Source: a virus. From it: a stretch of DNA of 20,247 bases. Positions 13,244 through 20,247 of this stretch are shown piece by piece; the first letter of the stretch is position 1; each line of letters starts with the position of its first letter. A program made the translations under genes and the position numbers. The notes beneath the pieces are model-generated. The model was not told the origin of the DNA. It made no database searches and was given only the letters and a program-made list of their open reading frames with translations. The stretch is taken from the IMG/VR virus record IMGVR_UViG_3300025225_000053, positions 1-20,247 of that record; one strand, given 5' to 3'.

Positions 13244-13528
13244 CTACATGCCCCTGCCCTCTCGGATTGCGTCGGCCCCAGGTGCAAACGGAGAGGCAAT
13301 TCCGAACGCTTTCGTAATCCAGAGTCCTCGTCTATTCCGAAGCATCCCGGCGGCCCGCATCTCATCAGCAGTGAGGCAACGCCGCCGAGCCGGTAGGTAC
13401 TGACTATTCGGCCCGATACGCCCGTATTCGCCGACCCGATGCATGTCAAAGGCTCGCGAGGAGCGGAACCGCTCCCCACACGTCGGACAGATATTGTTAT
13501 CGTTGGACTGCCGCACGCCGCACCTCAT
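13244..13528 (-). CDS. Small phage zinc-finger protein
   Basis: 94 residues from ATG 13528, which has AGGA about eight bases upstream and overlaps the end of the preceding gene by 32 bases. Residues 14-30 read CPTCGERFRSSRAFDMH, a zinc-binding pattern with Cys14, Cys17 and His30; the fourth ligand may be the Cys in ARRRCLTADEM. Downstream, GMLRNRRGLW is also characteristic of this small phage family. It is the last gene of a three-gene overlapping group. The longer open frame up to 13660 is a shadow of the gene above. The function of such proteins is unknown; nucleic acid binding is likely. Confidence 0.7.
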   Translation of the reverse strand: MRCGVRQSNDNNICPTCGERFRSSRAFDMHRVGEYGRIGPNSQYLPARRRCLTADEMRAAGMLRNRRGLWITKAFGIASPFAPGADAIREGRGM

Positions 13529-13910
13529 ACTGGTCCTGCATGGCGCGAGCCCTCGCCAACCATTGACGGCTCGATGCAAGCGCGACTGCCTCGTCCTTCG
13601 GCCTACGTCGCTTGAGACTCGCAAGACGCTTGTACTCCTGTAACGCGTCCTGCCCTTCACGGACGGCCATTTGAGCTACGCCGAGCGAATGACCGAGTTC
13701 ACCACGGGCGCAAGCTACGCCGCGTAAAATCCGGTCGTCCATAGCTTGCGGCGTCGTGGCTCGCACCGCACCCAGATTCCGCCCGTACAGGCGCTCCAAC
13801 AACGCTGTGCGTACTGCTTCGGTGTTCATCGGGACGCGCTTACCGCGATAGAACATGTCGGTCCGCACACCAACGCGGCGGGCGGCCTCCAGCAATTGAC
13901 CGCGACTCAT
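13497..13910 (-). CDS. Hypothetical protein, possible packaging or HTH protein
   Basis: 137 residues from ATG 13910, with GGAG seven bases upstream; the ATG overlaps the stop of the upstream 58-residue gene (ATGA), a sign of coupled translation. The N-terminal part (SRGQLLEAARRVGVRTDMFY) looks helical with a possible HTH; the C-terminal half is a charged helix (REGQDALQEYKRLASLKRRR). Its place between portal and HNH is where a small terminase subunit would be expected in many phages, but no specific terminase motif is visible. Real gene, function open. Confidence 0.65.
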   Translation of the reverse strand: MSRGQLLEAARRVGVRTDMFYRGKRVPMNTEAVRTALLERLYGRNLGAVRATTPQAMDDRILRGVACARGELGHSLGVAQMAVREGQDALQEYKRLASLKRRRPKDEAVALASSRQWLARARAMQDQYEVRRAAVQR

Positions 13911-14083
13911 TCTTGCTCCGCCTCATCCAGTTCCATACGGATAAGTCGCATCTTCGATGCTGCTGCAATTAGGTCATTGCGGGCCATCTCAGCGGCGAGA
14001 CGACGATTATCTGAGTGAGCCGCCCCAATCAGAACGTTAAGTTGGTCGGCATCCATGCAACCGACCAGGAAATCATATTCCAT
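13907..14083 (-). CDS. 58-residue small phage protein
   Basis: ATG 14083 with AGGA five bases upstream (TTAGGATAACG). The sequence begins MEYDFLVGCMDADQLNVL and continues with a helical, charged tail (RRLAAEMARNDLIAAASKMR; MELDEAEQE). Its stop TGA overlaps the next gene's ATG as ATGA. An AT-rich stretch TAATAT lies 12 bases upstream and may be part of a promoter. No family recognised. The good binding site and tight coupling make it a real gene, easily missed because of its size. Confidence 0.65.
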   Translation of the reverse strand: MEYDFLVGCMDADQLNVLIGAAHSDNRRLAAEMARNDLIAAASKMRLIRMELDEAEQE

Positions 14084-14136
14084 CGTTATCCTAATATTAT
14101 TTGAGAAATCCAGAATACATGCACCCTAATGAGTAG

Positions 14137-15387
14137 CTATTCGGTACTTAGCTTGCGCCCTGCCAGTGCTGAAAGTGCGTAGTTCTGCTGCTGCATGTAC
14201 GGGGTGTCGCCGCCTTCCTTCGGTGCGAGTCCCTGTCGCGCGCGTGCCTCATTCGGGGCCATGATCCCAGCACCGACCGATTGCGCGTTAGCGGACAGCA
14301 TTGCGGCTTCGTCCATCCGCATCAGGCCGGATGTATCGAACTTGAAACCTACCGTATCAGGGACGCCGAATGCATCGTCTAGCAATAGCTCGATAGCCTC
14401 AAGGTAGGCTTGCAGGCAGTCGGAGTAATACATACCCTCATAGACCGCGTTAGAGGCCGCCGTACGCGCGCCTGTATCCAGTCCGATCTTATGGCCGGGT
14501 ACGTGGAAGCATCGGGCGACGTCTTGTGCAGTCCATTGGAGGTGTTCGACGGTTTGCGCGTCAGAACCGGTCATCGTCATGGGGTTGTACACAAGACCAT
14601 CACCAGCAACCAGCGTGCCGCCTGCACCCATACCGCTGTATTCGTCCATCTGCTTCTTAAGCCGCTGGGCGGTAGGTTCCGAGATTGCGCCCGGAGCGGA
14701 CAGCACGCCAGAAGGACGGGCCGCATTGGAGAAGAACGCGGCGGAGTTGTTCGTGATGCTGCTAGCGAGAACGGCAGACCCGGCACACGCCGCAATCGGC
14801 GTTATGCCTACGAGCGGATGCCACGACGTAATACCCCGATCGTGGATGATGTCGCGCGCGGGTACTACGAAGGTCTCCAACGGAGTGACCATAAGCGGAG
14901 ACATCGTGACCTGATAAAAGATCGAACCGTCAGGCGCAACGAGGGGAACGACGTACTTGGGATTTAGCACGTCCATTGAGACGATGCCGCCCATGCTGTT
15001 CCGGTTGAGAAGAACGTAGGTGTTGCCGTGCGTGAGTTTGCTCGCGAGCCACGCCTTAACGAACTGCTGGCGCGTTTGATAGTGGTTCGGTTTGCGTAGT
15101 ATGGTCGTGAAGCGCGGGGCGCTAGATTCGAGCCATACACCATCCGTCAACTTTACGTATTTGATACGCAACTTCGAAACGTCCGACGAGATGAGGTCTA
15201 CACATGCGAACACTGCCGAGCTAGCTAGCATACCGTCGCGTGTGCTTAGAGCCTGGTTCTTTTGCCACGCCCCAGGATACGGCTCGCGGATGTACCCATT
15301 AGAACCGGGTGCACCGATTGCCGATGCACCAACAGACGCGGCGGGACGCTTCTTGAACTTGAGCGCCTTGGTTAAGCGGGCGAACAT
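14137..15387 (-). CDS. Phage portal protein, HK97 type
   Basis: 416 residues from ATG 15387, with AAGGG eight bases upstream. The portal ring occupies one capsid vertex, serves as DNA entry channel and binds the terminase and tail connector. Typical HK97 portal motifs: SAVFACVDLISSDVSKLRIK near residue 60, the helix region AWLASKLTHGNTYVLLNRN, the D-I-I-H-D segment near 190 and the C-terminal EHLQWTAQDVARCFHVPGHK, with NEARARQGLAPKEGGD near the end. Length is usual. A terminator lies between capsid and portal, so the portal probably has its own promoter or depends on read-through. No protease or terminase gene adjoins it, which is unusual. Confidence 0.95.
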   Translation of the reverse strand: MFARLTKALKFKKRPAASVGASAIGAPGSNGYIREPYPGAWQKNQALSTRDGMLASSAVFACVDLISSDVSKLRIKYVKLTDGVWLESSAPRFTTILRKPNHYQTRQQFVKAWLASKLTHGNTYVLLNRNSMGGIVSMDVLNPKYVVPLVAPDGSIFYQVTMSPLMVTPLETFVVPARDIIHDRGITSWHPLVGITPIAACAGSAVLASSITNNSAAFFSNAARPSGVLSAPGAISEPTAQRLKKQMDEYSGMGAGGTLVAGDGLVYNPMTMTGSDAQTVEHLQWTAQDVARCFHVPGHKIGLDTGARTAASNAVYEGMYYSDCLQAYLEAIELLLDDAFGVPDTVGFKFDTSGLMRMDEAAMLSANAQSVGAGIMAPNEARARQGLAPKEGGDTPYMQQQNYALSALAGRKLSTE

Positions 15388-15437
15388 TGCATCCGCCCTT
15401 GATGTTGGACTTATTCAGCCTCCTTGCAATCAGAAAT

Positions 15438-15467
15438 CTAAAAAAGAATGGGCGGCCTGGAGCCGCC
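15438..15467 (-). terminator. Intrinsic terminator after the capsid gene
   Basis: On the minus strand GGCGGC, loop TCCAG, GCCGCC, then CAT and a T-rich run (TTCTTTTTTAG) form a classic terminator 16 bases after the capsid stop and 51 bases before the portal start. Confidence 0.85.
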
Positions 15468-15482
15468 GATCACGCGTAACCG

Positions 15483-16436
15483 TTATTTCAACGTAACGGC
15501 TACGGCCGCCCCTTCAACAAAGTCCCAGTCAGCGTACTGCTCGGCCTTGACTGCGACTTGATCGGTCGAGAACAAGTCAACATATACCTGCGATGTCGTT
15601 CCCGAACCATCATCGACGTTAAGGCGACCAGCGCCGGCCGCCCCCATTTCAACGTCGCCGATGTATGCCAGCACGCGGCTTGCATCCACAATGAACAGTT
15701 TGTCTTGCGGAACACCATACGAAGCAATAGCAGGTAGGCCGCCGTATTCGCCGCCACTAGCTGTAATTCGCGTCTCAGTAGGACTGCGGAGTGCGATCGC
15801 GGTACGCGGATGGACCAGAACACTCGAAGTCGTAAGATCGCCGGTAAACATATTGATACCGTCAGCGTACGTTGACGCCTGCAACGCCAGAGACGCTAAA
15901 CCAGCGGGAGCGGACTCATCCCGTCCCTGCCCACCTACAAAGTAATTATCAAGACCGCGACTCAATGCCCGTTGCAGTTGAGCGGAAATTACCTCCTCCG
16001 CTGCGTCGCCAGTCATCCGGAAAAGTTCCCGCGACATGACTGCGACGAGGCCCACTTTGCGCTTGTCCACAAGATTCGTGGTAAATGTACCTCGATACGT
16101 CGGGAGTGGCATGTACTCGCCTACGAACCTCGCTGCAATTTGTGAGGTCTCGGCGTTCACGCGGCAGATTGCCGGGACCTGTACCAGCCCATTAAGTTGC
16201 CCGAGAATCGAGCGGCTAAACACAGCCTGTACAAATTCCTGACGGCTCAAAGTCCCTGCCGTAAGGGCGCCCTTCGCGTCCGGGCCAGCGAGCATCGGGT
16301 TAGTAAGCGCCTTAACAACTTGTGTTGCACCTGCGTTTGCCCCCCACCGCGCCTCAGCATAGGTAGCAGCGCCCGCCGGGCCGGCAACAACGTCTGCGAT
16401 AACCGAGCGAATGAAGGTATTATTCTTTTTTGTCAT
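15483..16436 (-). CDS. HK97-fold major capsid protein
   Basis: 317 residues from ATG 16436, with AGGAAT six bases upstream. The protein forms the icosahedral shell. Recognisable parts are the region FVGEYMPLPTYRGTFTTNLV (E-loop/P-domain strand), RKVGLVAVMSRELFRMTGDA with the long spine helix following, RGLDNYFVGGQ, the A-domain region VLVHPRTAIALRS and the C-terminal DLFSTDQVAVKAEQYADWDF, typical of the family. It begins without the usual 100-residue delta scaffold domain and no prohead protease gene lies next to it, which suggests assembly without cleavage or loss of those parts. It has its own promoter and terminator. Confidence 0.93.
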   Translation of the reverse strand: MTKKNNTFIRSVIADVVAGPAGAATYAEARWGANAGATQVVKALTNPMLAGPDAKGALTAGTLSRQEFVQAVFSRSILGQLNGLVQVPAICRVNAETSQIAARFVGEYMPLPTYRGTFTTNLVDKRKVGLVAVMSRELFRMTGDAAEEVISAQLQRALSRGLDNYFVGGQGRDESAPAGLASLALQASTYADGINMFTGDLTTSSVLVHPRTAIALRSPTETRITASGGEYGGLPAIASYGVPQDKLFIVDASRVLAYIGDVEMGAAGAGRLNVDDGSGTTSQVYVDLFSTDQVAVKAEQYADWDFVEGAAVAVTLK

Positions 16437-16450
16437 GTCGTATTCCTAAA

Positions 16451-16478
16451 TTTATAGTGGTTAATGCCGTACATTCAA
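16451..16478 (-). promoter_or_regulatory. Probable sigma70 promoter of the capsid gene
   Basis: On the minus strand TTGAAT (16478-16473) and TATAAA (16456-16451) are 16 bases apart, with the capsid ATG 15 bases after the -10 element. The short leader still contains AGGAAT. Confidence 0.55.
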
Positions 16479-16501
16479 ATAACGAACCCGCCCCGGCTTC
16501 G
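16476..16501 (-). terminator. Possible terminator after the tape measure gene
   Basis: Minus strand: CGAAGCCG, loop GGG, CGGGTTCG (one G-G mismatch), followed by TTATTTG. It begins 22 bases after the tape measure stop and runs directly into the capsid promoter. Confidence 0.4.
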
Positions 16502-16523
16502 ACGGATTCGCGGTACTGGTCAG

Positions 16524-19289
16524 TTACAGCAGACCGTTACGGATTTGGTACGCGTATCCGCCCTGCTCGGTGATACGCTTGTGTACCTGGATGTCGATAA
16601 GCCCCTGAATCTGCGGAGCCAAGTCCTTCAGGTCAGCCTCCGTCAGAACGCTACCGCCGCCGTTCAGATTCAACGTGAGATTTGGTCTCTCGCCACTACC
16701 GGAGATAGCAACGGGCGACGACGACAGGGAACTTGCAATGCCGCCGTTAGCAAAGTGCGCCATGTGGCCCGAGTTGATCGCCTCAAGTAGGCTGCGGTAC
16801 TTCTTCGTAGACGCTGCATTAATGACGAACTCTCCGTTCGAAAGCATCGCGGGAATGCTGTCGCTTGTGCCCGTACCGGGACCGCTGATTGCACCGCCCG
16901 ACGCGAAATGACCAACGGGGCCGCCTTCGCTGAAAAAGCCGAACGAACTTGCCACGCCCTTGAACGCTGCGATCTCGGCTTGCCGCAAGGCGATCTTCGC
17001 GAGGTCTGCGAGAACGGACGTAGCGAACGAACTAAAGCTAGCTTTACCTGTCGTGATGAACGTATCGAGCGCGTTGCTAACGGAGTCGAACGCACCACGA
17101 AACCCGCGAGCGACAGCCTCGGCAGTGGTTTGCGAGGAGCCTACGAGGTCGTTGTACGTTAGCTTGAATTGCGCACCAAACGACTCGCGGACGGCTTGCA
17201 TCTCCTCTTGACGGGCCTGATACGCTTCAACGTCTCGCCGGTAGAATTCTCCCGCGATCCGGGCCTTCTCGTCATATTCCTTCCGGTCGGCCGTCAGACC
17301 GCTATAGGCTTCTGCGAGCGACACCATCTTGCGTTCGTACTGATCCCGCAAAGCCGCAAGACCGTCATACTTCGACTTCTCGTCAGCGAGCATAAACCGC
17401 GTGTGCCGCGTATCTGCATACTTATTGAGTTGCGCCCCATACGCTGCGGTTTCTTGTGCGGAGAATTTTGCAATGTTCGACGCACGTTGCGCGGACAGCT
17501 TCTCCAACGTGTTGGTCAAGTCCTGCTCAATGCCAACGCGGCGCGCCTGCAAGGCTTGAAGTTCCTTGAGTGCAGTTTGATATGTTGCGCTTTCAGAATG
17601 AGCCTTGGCTACGTCAACACGCTTCTGCGCATTCGCAATTTTCTGATCAATAGCGCGTGTCTGTAGTTCCTCCAATCTCCGATAGTAGTCCTTCACATTT
17701 AACACGCCGATGTCATACTGCGCTTTGAGATTCCGCTCATCTTGTCGCGCCATTTCCGCAATAGCGGCGTTGGCCGTCTCGTACTTGGCAAGATTCCCCT
17801 GCCATGCCGATCTATCCCCACTGCCTGATCGTTTCGGGTCTTTGTATTTCTCGTTGATGTTGCCTACCATCTTCTGATACTCGGCGGCAGACAACCCCCT
17901 ACCATCAGCAACAAGTGCGGCTTGATCCCTCGCGAGTTGCGCAAGTTCCCTCTGCCGCTTTTGCGCATTCGTCATGATCTGATCGCGAAGCGTGTCCATC
18001 CGTTGCAAGGCGGCTACGGCTGCCTGCTCTCGGGCGGTTCCTTCCGCTTGGGCCTGAGCATATTTGGCTTCGTTCTGCTGGTACGCTTTCAGGTTTGCGA
18101 TCTGACGATCTACGTCCGCGATGGAGTGGCTTGTGAAGCCTCCGCCCGCCTTCACCATTGCGGCTCGGTCGATCTGCAACGAATCGATACGATCCTGGAG
18201 CGACGGCCCCGAACTGAGACCCTGCTTGACCTTCACCCAGAACGTGTCAATTTCTCTGGATAGTGCGCGCCACGAACCGGCGGCCTCCCTGAGATGCTTC
18301 GCGCTGGAATCCTGCACCTGTGACAGCGCAGCCTCTATTACGGCCTGGACGGCTTGGTGTTTATCTCCGGCGTCCTGCAACGCCTTGATATGCTCATAGG
18401 TCGCCGCGTCCATGAAGTGCATGCTCCGGTTATGCTCGGTAGCCCATTTCATGGGGTCGTCTGCCAGATTCGCGTATTCCTTGGACACATCGTCAAGCGC
18501 GGCACCGGAGATTTTCGACGTGCGGAGAATGACTTCCGCCAACCCTTCCATCTCCTTTGACGTATAGCGCCCGGTCGATGCAAGACTCCGCAGCACGTCA
18601 CCAGCTTGGGAGAGCCCGCTATTCGCTGCCGCTGCAACCCGGAACTGCATCGCACCTAGACTATCCGCCGTTAGGCCCGCGAAGTTGTTGGTCAGTTGGA
18701 TAGCTGCGTTAAACTGCTTGGCTTCCTCTGCACCCTTCGCCATCGCTGCCGCGAATGCTGCGGCCGTCCCCGCTGCTGCCCCAAGACTGACCCCAAGCGG
18801 CGACATAATCACGCTCAGTGCGTCGGATGCCTCAGCCATTACCAGTAACGACCCGCCGAACCGTTTCCAACTTCCCTGTGACGCTTCGTGCGCGAGAACG
18901 AGCATTTCGCGACGCGCGGCGGAATTATTGAGGCTGAACGAATGCGCCGCGTGGGCGGCTTGTTGGATCGCTGCCGCCTGGGCGGAGAACGCTTGCGTAA
19001 CGCCTCGCGCGGCTGCTTGCTGGTTCAGCATTTCCAACCGCGTTTTACCGGCTGTTGCCTGGAGTCGGTCGTACTGATCTACGAGCTTCTTTGCCTCGCG
19101 TGCAGTGAGGTTATAGCCGTTGGTAGCGGCTTCCTGCATCGCTCGCTGTACTGCTTCTTGCTTGCGCCGTACTTCTTCCTGTGACGCGTTTAGTTGCGCG
19201 TTTGCGGCTCGTAGTTGGCCGATACCCGCCTGTGCGCCCGAAGCATCGACCGAGTACCGAACAGTGGTATTGTTGTTACTGATGCTCAC
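16524..19289 (-). CDS. Tail tape measure protein
   Basis: 921 residues, the largest gene. GTG 19289 overlaps the upstream stop (GTGA) and has AAAGGAGGT close by. The N-terminal part is coiled coil (about 20-110, ANAQLNASQEEVRRKQEAVQ); about 130-330 resembles the TMP_2 domain with a hydrophobic stretch near 165-190 (LGVSLGAAAGTAAAFAAAMA). Long Gln/Ala-rich helices follow, and the C-terminal 200 residues match lambda-type tape measures (LADLAKIALRQAEIAAFKGV; ALSNGEFVINAASTKKY-like segment; NLTLNLNGGGSVLTEADL). It sets tail length in a siphovirus; at about 1.5 angstrom per residue the tail would be near 140 nm. No frameshifted chaperone pair is seen upstream. Confidence 0.95.
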   Translation of the reverse strand: MSISNNNTTVRYSVDASGAQAGIGQLRAANAQLNASQEEVRRKQEAVQRAMQEAATNGYNLTAREAKKLVDQYDRLQATAGKTRLEMLNQQAAARGVTQAFSAQAAAIQQAAHAAHSFSLNNSAARREMLVLAHEASQGSWKRFGGSLLVMAEASDALSVIMSPLGVSLGAAAGTAAAFAAAMAKGAEEAKQFNAAIQLTNNFAGLTADSLGAMQFRVAAAANSGLSQAGDVLRSLASTGRYTSKEMEGLAEVILRTSKISGAALDDVSKEYANLADDPMKWATEHNRSMHFMDAATYEHIKALQDAGDKHQAVQAVIEAALSQVQDSSAKHLREAAGSWRALSREIDTFWVKVKQGLSSGPSLQDRIDSLQIDRAAMVKAGGGFTSHSIADVDRQIANLKAYQQNEAKYAQAQAEGTAREQAAVAALQRMDTLRDQIMTNAQKRQRELAQLARDQAALVADGRGLSAAEYQKMVGNINEKYKDPKRSGSGDRSAWQGNLAKYETANAAIAEMARQDERNLKAQYDIGVLNVKDYYRRLEELQTRAIDQKIANAQKRVDVAKAHSESATYQTALKELQALQARRVGIEQDLTNTLEKLSAQRASNIAKFSAQETAAYGAQLNKYADTRHTRFMLADEKSKYDGLAALRDQYERKMVSLAEAYSGLTADRKEYDEKARIAGEFYRRDVEAYQARQEEMQAVRESFGAQFKLTYNDLVGSSQTTAEAVARGFRGAFDSVSNALDTFITTGKASFSSFATSVLADLAKIALRQAEIAAFKGVASSFGFFSEGGPVGHFASGGAISGPGTGTSDSIPAMLSNGEFVINAASTKKYRSLLEAINSGHMAHFANGGIASSLSSSPVAISGSGERPNLTLNLNGGGSVLTEADLKDLAPQIQGLIDIQVHKRITEQGGYAYQIRNGLL

Positions 19290-19729
19290 TGACCTCCTTT
19301 CTTGTTTAGTGCTGCATGGATTACCTCTGTAGACCTATCCGCCGCCCGCTGTTTCATCGCTTCAAAGGCGGGCCGAACAAAGGGATGGGCGGGCATCTTT
19401 GATGTTCCATTTTCATGCCAACCCGCAAGCGCGCGGCGAGATACCTTTTTCTTTTTCGGGCCTTTGGGCTTGGTATCGCCAACAAATGTCGCAATGTAAG
19501 TAGCGACGAGACCCGCGACGCTATCCTCTTGGTCGTAGGCGACAGTTAGACCTGATGCCAAGTCACCGGATTCTCTCGGGACGCGTAGAGCAATCTCATT
19601 TTTGATCACCGTGACGCCTGCGGCCGCGGCTTTCCGCAACGTCGATTCCGAAAACGTCTGATCGAGCGCGGTGATTGCGTTAGCCAGCGCGTCGGGGTTA
19701 TCTACGGAGTACGATTTTCCGCGTGCCAT
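19286..19729 (-). CDS. HK97 gp10-like head-tail joining/tail completion protein
   Basis: 147 residues from ATG 19729, with GAGGGAC upstream. The family pattern is visible: TLRKAAAAGVTVIKNEIALR near residue 30, then RESGDLASGLTV, and a C-terminal GWHENGTSKMPAHPFVRPAF near residue 105-125, the most conserved part of gp10-like proteins. These proteins connect the neck or the tail end during assembly. The gene ends inside the start of the tape measure gene (4-base overlap), so translation is coupled. In usual siphophages it lies several genes before the tape measure, near the head-tail connectors; here it directly precedes it. Confidence 0.88.
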   Translation of the reverse strand: MARGKSYSVDNPDALANAITALDQTFSESTLRKAAAAGVTVIKNEIALRVPRESGDLASGLTVAYDQEDSVAGLVATYIATFVGDTKPKGPKKKKVSRRALAGWHENGTSKMPAHPFVRPAFEAMKQRAADRSTEVIHAALNKKGGQ

Positions 19730-19738
19730 CGTCCCTCA

Positions 19739-20074
19739 TTAATACACGCCATACACCAGCGTTCCCGGCATGGGTGTACGGTAGTCTGCCGGCGAACCGG
19801 AGTAAAACCAACTGATTCCGTTCGCCGCGATCTGGACAATAGGAACCGGGGCATTACCGCTCACGTGCTGATACAGCTAATCTGGAGTAAACGCCCAGAA
19901 CGGTGTACCTCCCGAGAGGTCAACCGCAACAGAACCGGCTTCACCAGCGATCCATTGCACATCCTTCGTTCCTGGTGGATGAATTCGGACAACACCGCTA
20001 ACCCTCCCTGCGCGCGTAGTCGCATCCAGAGCAATGCGTCCTTGCTGGTCCCAGATTTGGAGACCAACAGTCAA
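19739..20074 (-). pseudogene. Small tail-associated protein with in-frame amber stop
   Basis: TTG 20074 overlaps the upstream stop (TTGA) and has AGGA about nine bases before it. The frame gives MTVGLQIWDQQGRIALDATT and onward to FWAFTPD, then TAG at 19879-19877, then continues without another stop as LYQHVSGNAPVPIVQIAANG to a natural end GTLVYGVY (TAA 19741-19739), nine bases before the gp10-like gene. The start, the Gly/Thr pattern and the aromatic end resemble small proteins of about 110 residues found near phage tail tip genes. The simplest reading is a TGG-to-TAG or similar point mutation. Read-through or a sequencing error cannot be excluded. Confidence 0.7.
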
Positions 20075-20247
20075 TGCGTGTGGTCCTGGATGTAGGTTTC
20101 CAATGCCGTCTTAACAACAGCAGCAACCGCGCAATCCTTCTCCGCTGCAAGCTGCCTGAGTTGCCGGTGGAACTCAGGCGTAATCCGGGCGCTGATAACC
20201 CGACTGTCCGCGTAGGGAATATCCGGAACGCGGTGTACGTTATACAT
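20071..20247 (-). CDS. Ribbon-helix-helix (Arc/CopG-like) small protein
   Basis: 58 residues; the ATG is formed by the last three bases of the window, so an extension upstream cannot be excluded. SRVISARITPEFHRQLRQLA, then EKDCAVAAVVKTALETYI, is the strand-helix-helix layout of RHH DNA-binding proteins, which work as dimers and usually repress their own operon. Its stop overlaps the TTG start of the tail gene (TTGA). Finding a potential repressor as the first visible gene of a tail operon suggests local control of late genes. A non-DNA-binding structural use of the fold is possible. Confidence 0.7.
   Translation of the reverse strand: MYNVHRVPDIPYADSRVISARITPEFHRQLRQLAAEKDCAVAAVVKTALETYIQDHTH

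Larger units (their letters stand above)
3701..20247. mobile_element. Prophage or prophage-like element, left end, open to the right
   Basis: A tyrosine integrase sits directly beside the 3' part of a tRNA-Arg gene, the usual layout of a tRNA-integrated prophage. Phage-type genes follow: HTH protein, orphan HicB, HNH endonuclease, HK97-type portal and capsid, tape measure and gp10-like protein. The integrase lies on the 5' side of the tRNA fragment, so this junction should be the one carrying only the 3' tRNA copy, and a full tRNA-Arg should lie at the other end beyond 20247. No large terminase, repressor, replication or lysis gene is seen in the window. The left boundary is inferred from the tRNA fragment; the right end is not in view. 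Confidence 0.75.

Noticed and set aside
15413-15425. Strong AAGGAGG on the minus strand upstream of the portal
   Set aside because: No ATG, GTG or TTG with open frame at proper distance; the portal ATG has its own AAGGG. May be a relic of a lost gene.
1-20247. Looked for CRISPR arrays and complete insertion sequences
   Set aside because: No regularly spaced repeats and no transposase were found; only short tandem and inverted repeats occur.

Overview
The window looks like an accessory region of a GC-rich betaproteobacterium, probably Burkholderiales (Burkholderia/Paraburkholderia/Ralstonia type). The signs are an Ile2-type tRNA with anticodon CAT, an H-NS-like protein of the short beta-proteobacterial type, ICE/plasmid-like small genes and HK97-type prophage genes. 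This assignment is an inference from protein flavour, not a database result.

Left part (1-3700): a mosaic of mobile-element debris. It holds an open-ended gene with a possible HTH (1-345), a small ICE/plasmid-type protein (445-744), an XRE regulator with a long palindromic operator (763-1142), a truncated surface lipoprotein joined to a piece of a RecD-like helicase (1304-2091), and a four-helix membrane protein (2199-2642). A tRNA(CAT) at 2933-3009 is followed by an H-NS family gene that loses its DNA-binding end.

Prthe phage boundary (3701-3848): the 3' part of a tRNA-Arg(TCT) gene lies on the minus strand, interrupted in its D arm by a hairpin insert, with tandem 11-mers on both sides. 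The tyrosine integrase starts right next to it (3849-4868), so this is read as one attachment junction of a prophage that runs rightward past the window end.

Accessory part of the prophage (4869-12323): small regulators (an HTH protein, an orphan HicB), small membrane proteins and short minus-strand genes. A textbook LexA box overlaps a sigma70-type promoter at 7639-7680 and controls a leftward unit. A rightward cassette follows: an exported protein, an SRAP/YedK-type DNA-protein crosslink protein, a HEPN-like protein with an RX4H motif and a large AT-rich PIN-like nuclease candidate. An HNH endonuclease and an unknown protein lie to their right on the minus strand.

Structural part (13244-20247), all on the minus strand: read in transcription order (right to left) there is an RHH protein, a small tail protein broken by an amber codon, an HK97 gp10-like protein, the tape measure, the major capsid protein, the portal, then three short overlapping genes. 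Capsid precedes portal and tape measure precedes capsid, which is the reverse of the usual siphophage order. Terminators and a promoter separate tape measure, capsid and portal. No large terminase, prohead protease, CI-like repressor or replication gene is visible, so the element is reduced, rearranged or continues to the right.
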